The position numbers and the translations under genes were made by a program. A stretch of 7,009 nt of DNA from contig JAPLCY010000333.1 in assembly GCA_026391995.1 (NCBI GenBank), positions 1-7,009 of the forward strand. The letters run 5' to 3'. The notes beneath the pieces are model-generated. The model did no database searches and was not told where the DNA came from. It was given only the letters and a program-made list of their open reading frames with translations. This document shows, piece after piece, positions 6,227-7,009 of the stretch; position 1 is the first letter of the stretch; every line of letters begins with the position of its first letter. This DNA is from Candidatus Auribacterota bacterium (lineage in GTDB: Bacteria > Auribacterota > Tritonobacteria > UBA1439).

Positions 6227-6820
6227 TCACTCCGTCTCCGGACGCCCGGCATAGAGCGCGTAATCCCCGGGAAGATCGATGTCCGCTACAATGCCGGGAT
6301 CATCCAGATCAAGGCGCATGACGCGCCGGACGTCCCTTCTGAGGACCACCCGCGCGTCTTCGTCAACACCAGCGTCCATCAATTCGTCAAACACCCCCCG
6401 CGGGAAGAGGACCGGATGGCCTCCCCTCCCCCGCATGCACGCCACGACGATCTTCTCCCGGTCATTTCGCCAGGCGGCCATGACCGCCTGATACGTAGCA
6501 GTAGCCACGAGTGGATGATCGACAAGGGTGACGAGCGCCGCCCCGGCGCGGGGATCCACCGCGTCCAGCCCGCACTGAAGAGAGCTGAGCTGGCCACGGG
6601 AATAGTCCTGATTGACAACGACTTTCCCCCGGGTGAACCGTATCTTCTCGCGAATCTCCCCGGCATGCGCGCCCAGCACCACGATCACCTCATCCGCGCC
6701 TGCATCCCGCACCCTTGCGACTATTGTCTCGATGAAGGTGCTCCCCTCGAGCGGCATCAGCGCCTTCGGCCTCCCCATCCTTCGGGATGCACCGGCAGCG
6801 AGAATAATGGAGGTGATCAT
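6227..6820 (-). CDS. MobA/MocA-like molybdenum cofactor nucleotidyltransferase
   Basis: This 197-residue protein belongs to the NTP-transferase family that joins CMP or GMP to molybdopterin to give the dinucleotide cofactor. The nucleotide-binding signature LAAGASRRMGRPKAL is at residues 7-21. The metal-binding region V-DHP-LV is at 100-105, GHPVLFPR at 134-141 and ADIDLPGDY at 179-187. Length and motif order are those of complete MocA/YgfJ-type enzymes. Bacterial xanthine dehydrogenase and CO dehydrogenase-type hydroxylases usually carry the cytosine dinucleotide, so a CTP-using MocA role is the best inference from its neighbours; the sequence alone does not exclude GTP. It lies 54 bases downstream of upp and 28 bases upstream of the XdhC-like gene. 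No Shine-Dalgarno sequence precedes ATG 6820; the start codon is embedded in palindromic GATC-rich DNA. Confidence 0.9.
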   Translation of the reverse strand: MITSIILAAGASRRMGRPKALMPLEGSTFIETIVARVRDAGADEVIVVLGAHAGEIREKIRFTRGKVVVNQDYSRGQLSSLQCGLDAVDPRAGAALVTLVDHPLVATATYQAVMAAWRNDREKIVVACMRGRGGHPVLFPRGVFDELMDAGVDEDARVVLRRDVRRVMRLDLDDPGIVADIDLPGDYALYAGRPETE

Positions 6821-6824
6821 GAGG

Positions 6825-6838
6825 TGATCGGGCGATCA
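6825..6838. promoter_or_regulatory. Palindrome TGATCG-NN-CGATCA upstream of the MobA-like gene
   Basis: A perfect 6-bp inverted repeat with a 2-base spacer lies five bases before the MobA-like start codon. A GAGGTGATC direct repeat (6810-6818 and 6821-6829) flanks the same start. Five GATC sites fall within 55 bases (6815-6869). The symmetry suits a dimeric regulator or a small mRNA stem. No matching -35/-10 promoter pair could be recognised, so the role is speculative. Confidence 0.35.
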
Positions 6839-6874
6839 GGCGCCAACGGATCCGCTATACAGCGTGATCGCTCC

Positions 6875-7009
6875 CTATGTTTCACACAACCTGTCCCCCG
6901 CATCCCCTATCCCGGGGAGGATATATGCCCGCGCATCAAGACATCGGTCGATGGCGGCGGTATACACCTTGACGTCGGGGTGCGCATCGCGGACCCTTCG
7001 CACCCCCTC
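6875..7009 (-). CDS. upp: Uracil phosphoribosyltransferase, C-terminal end (5' part outside window)
   Basis: The last 44 residues of the protein are visible, ending at TAG 6875. They match the end of UPRTase: [12 protein letters not shown] (10-21) and [11 protein letters not shown] (30-40). The glycine/aspartate loop near the end is the uracil-binding region. Upp converts uracil and PRPP to UMP in pyrimidine salvage. The usual family ending is close to GDAGDR-x-FGT; here it is RLCET, a small divergence. Only 54 bases separate it from the MobA-like gene and no terminator is apparent, so the two may share a transcript. Confidence 0.93.
   Translation of the reverse strand, partial: EGVRRVRDAHPDVKVYTAAIDRCLDARAYILPGIGDAGDRLCET

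Noticed and set aside
1..7009. tRNA, rRNA, CRISPR array, insertion sequence or phage genes
   Set aside because: No cloverleaf, repeat-spacer pattern, transposase motif or long terminal inverted repeat was seen; coding sequence fills nearly the whole window.

Overview
The window is GC-rich and carries one tightly packed run of genes, all on the minus strand. It reads from the right edge to the left edge with no gap over about 70 bases. It looks like a bacterial nucleobase or heterocycle oxidation operon built around a three-subunit molybdenum hydroxylase of the xanthine dehydrogenase/CO dehydrogenase family. Separate subunits, a MoaD-like protein and a DPD-type flavo-iron-sulfur enzyme would suit an anaerobe or facultative anaerobe. 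I cannot assign a phylum from the sequence alone.

Layout in transcription order: the 3' end of uracil phosphoribosyltransferase (upp, 7009-6875); a MobA/MocA-type molybdopterin nucleotidyltransferase (6820-6227); an XdhC/CoxI-type maturation factor that is broken (6198-5510); a MoaD/ThiS-like small protein ending in Gly-Gly-Gly (5442-5215); a spacer with a heptamer tandem repeat; the molybdopterin-binding large subunit (5159-3051); the 2x[2Fe-2S] small subunit (3054-2587); the FAD subunit (2590-1724); and a long gene running off the left edge (1692-1). That last gene resembles dihydropyrimidine dehydrogenase: N-terminal Fe-S domain, FAD/NAD(P) domains, then an FMN TIM barrel. The three hydroxylase subunit genes are joined by two ATGA overlaps.

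How the parts would work together (inference): the MobA/MocA-like and XdhC-like proteins supply and load the molybdenum cofactor. The hydroxylase passes electrons Mo -> 2Fe-2S -> FAD. The DPD-like protein could act on a related ring compound. The neighbouring upp suggests a nucleobase theme, but the large subunit lacks one arginine typical of xanthine-specific enzymes, so the substrate is open.

The most striking observation is that three of these genes each lack a conserved internal block of roughly 45-75 residues at one sharp point (near 1285, 3330 and 5765). In the XdhC-like gene the loss also shifts the frame. The flanks are well conserved, and at least one junction fits recombination across a short direct repeat. 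The operon may be decaying by small deletions, or the assembly may have collapsed at three places. Raw reads would decide.
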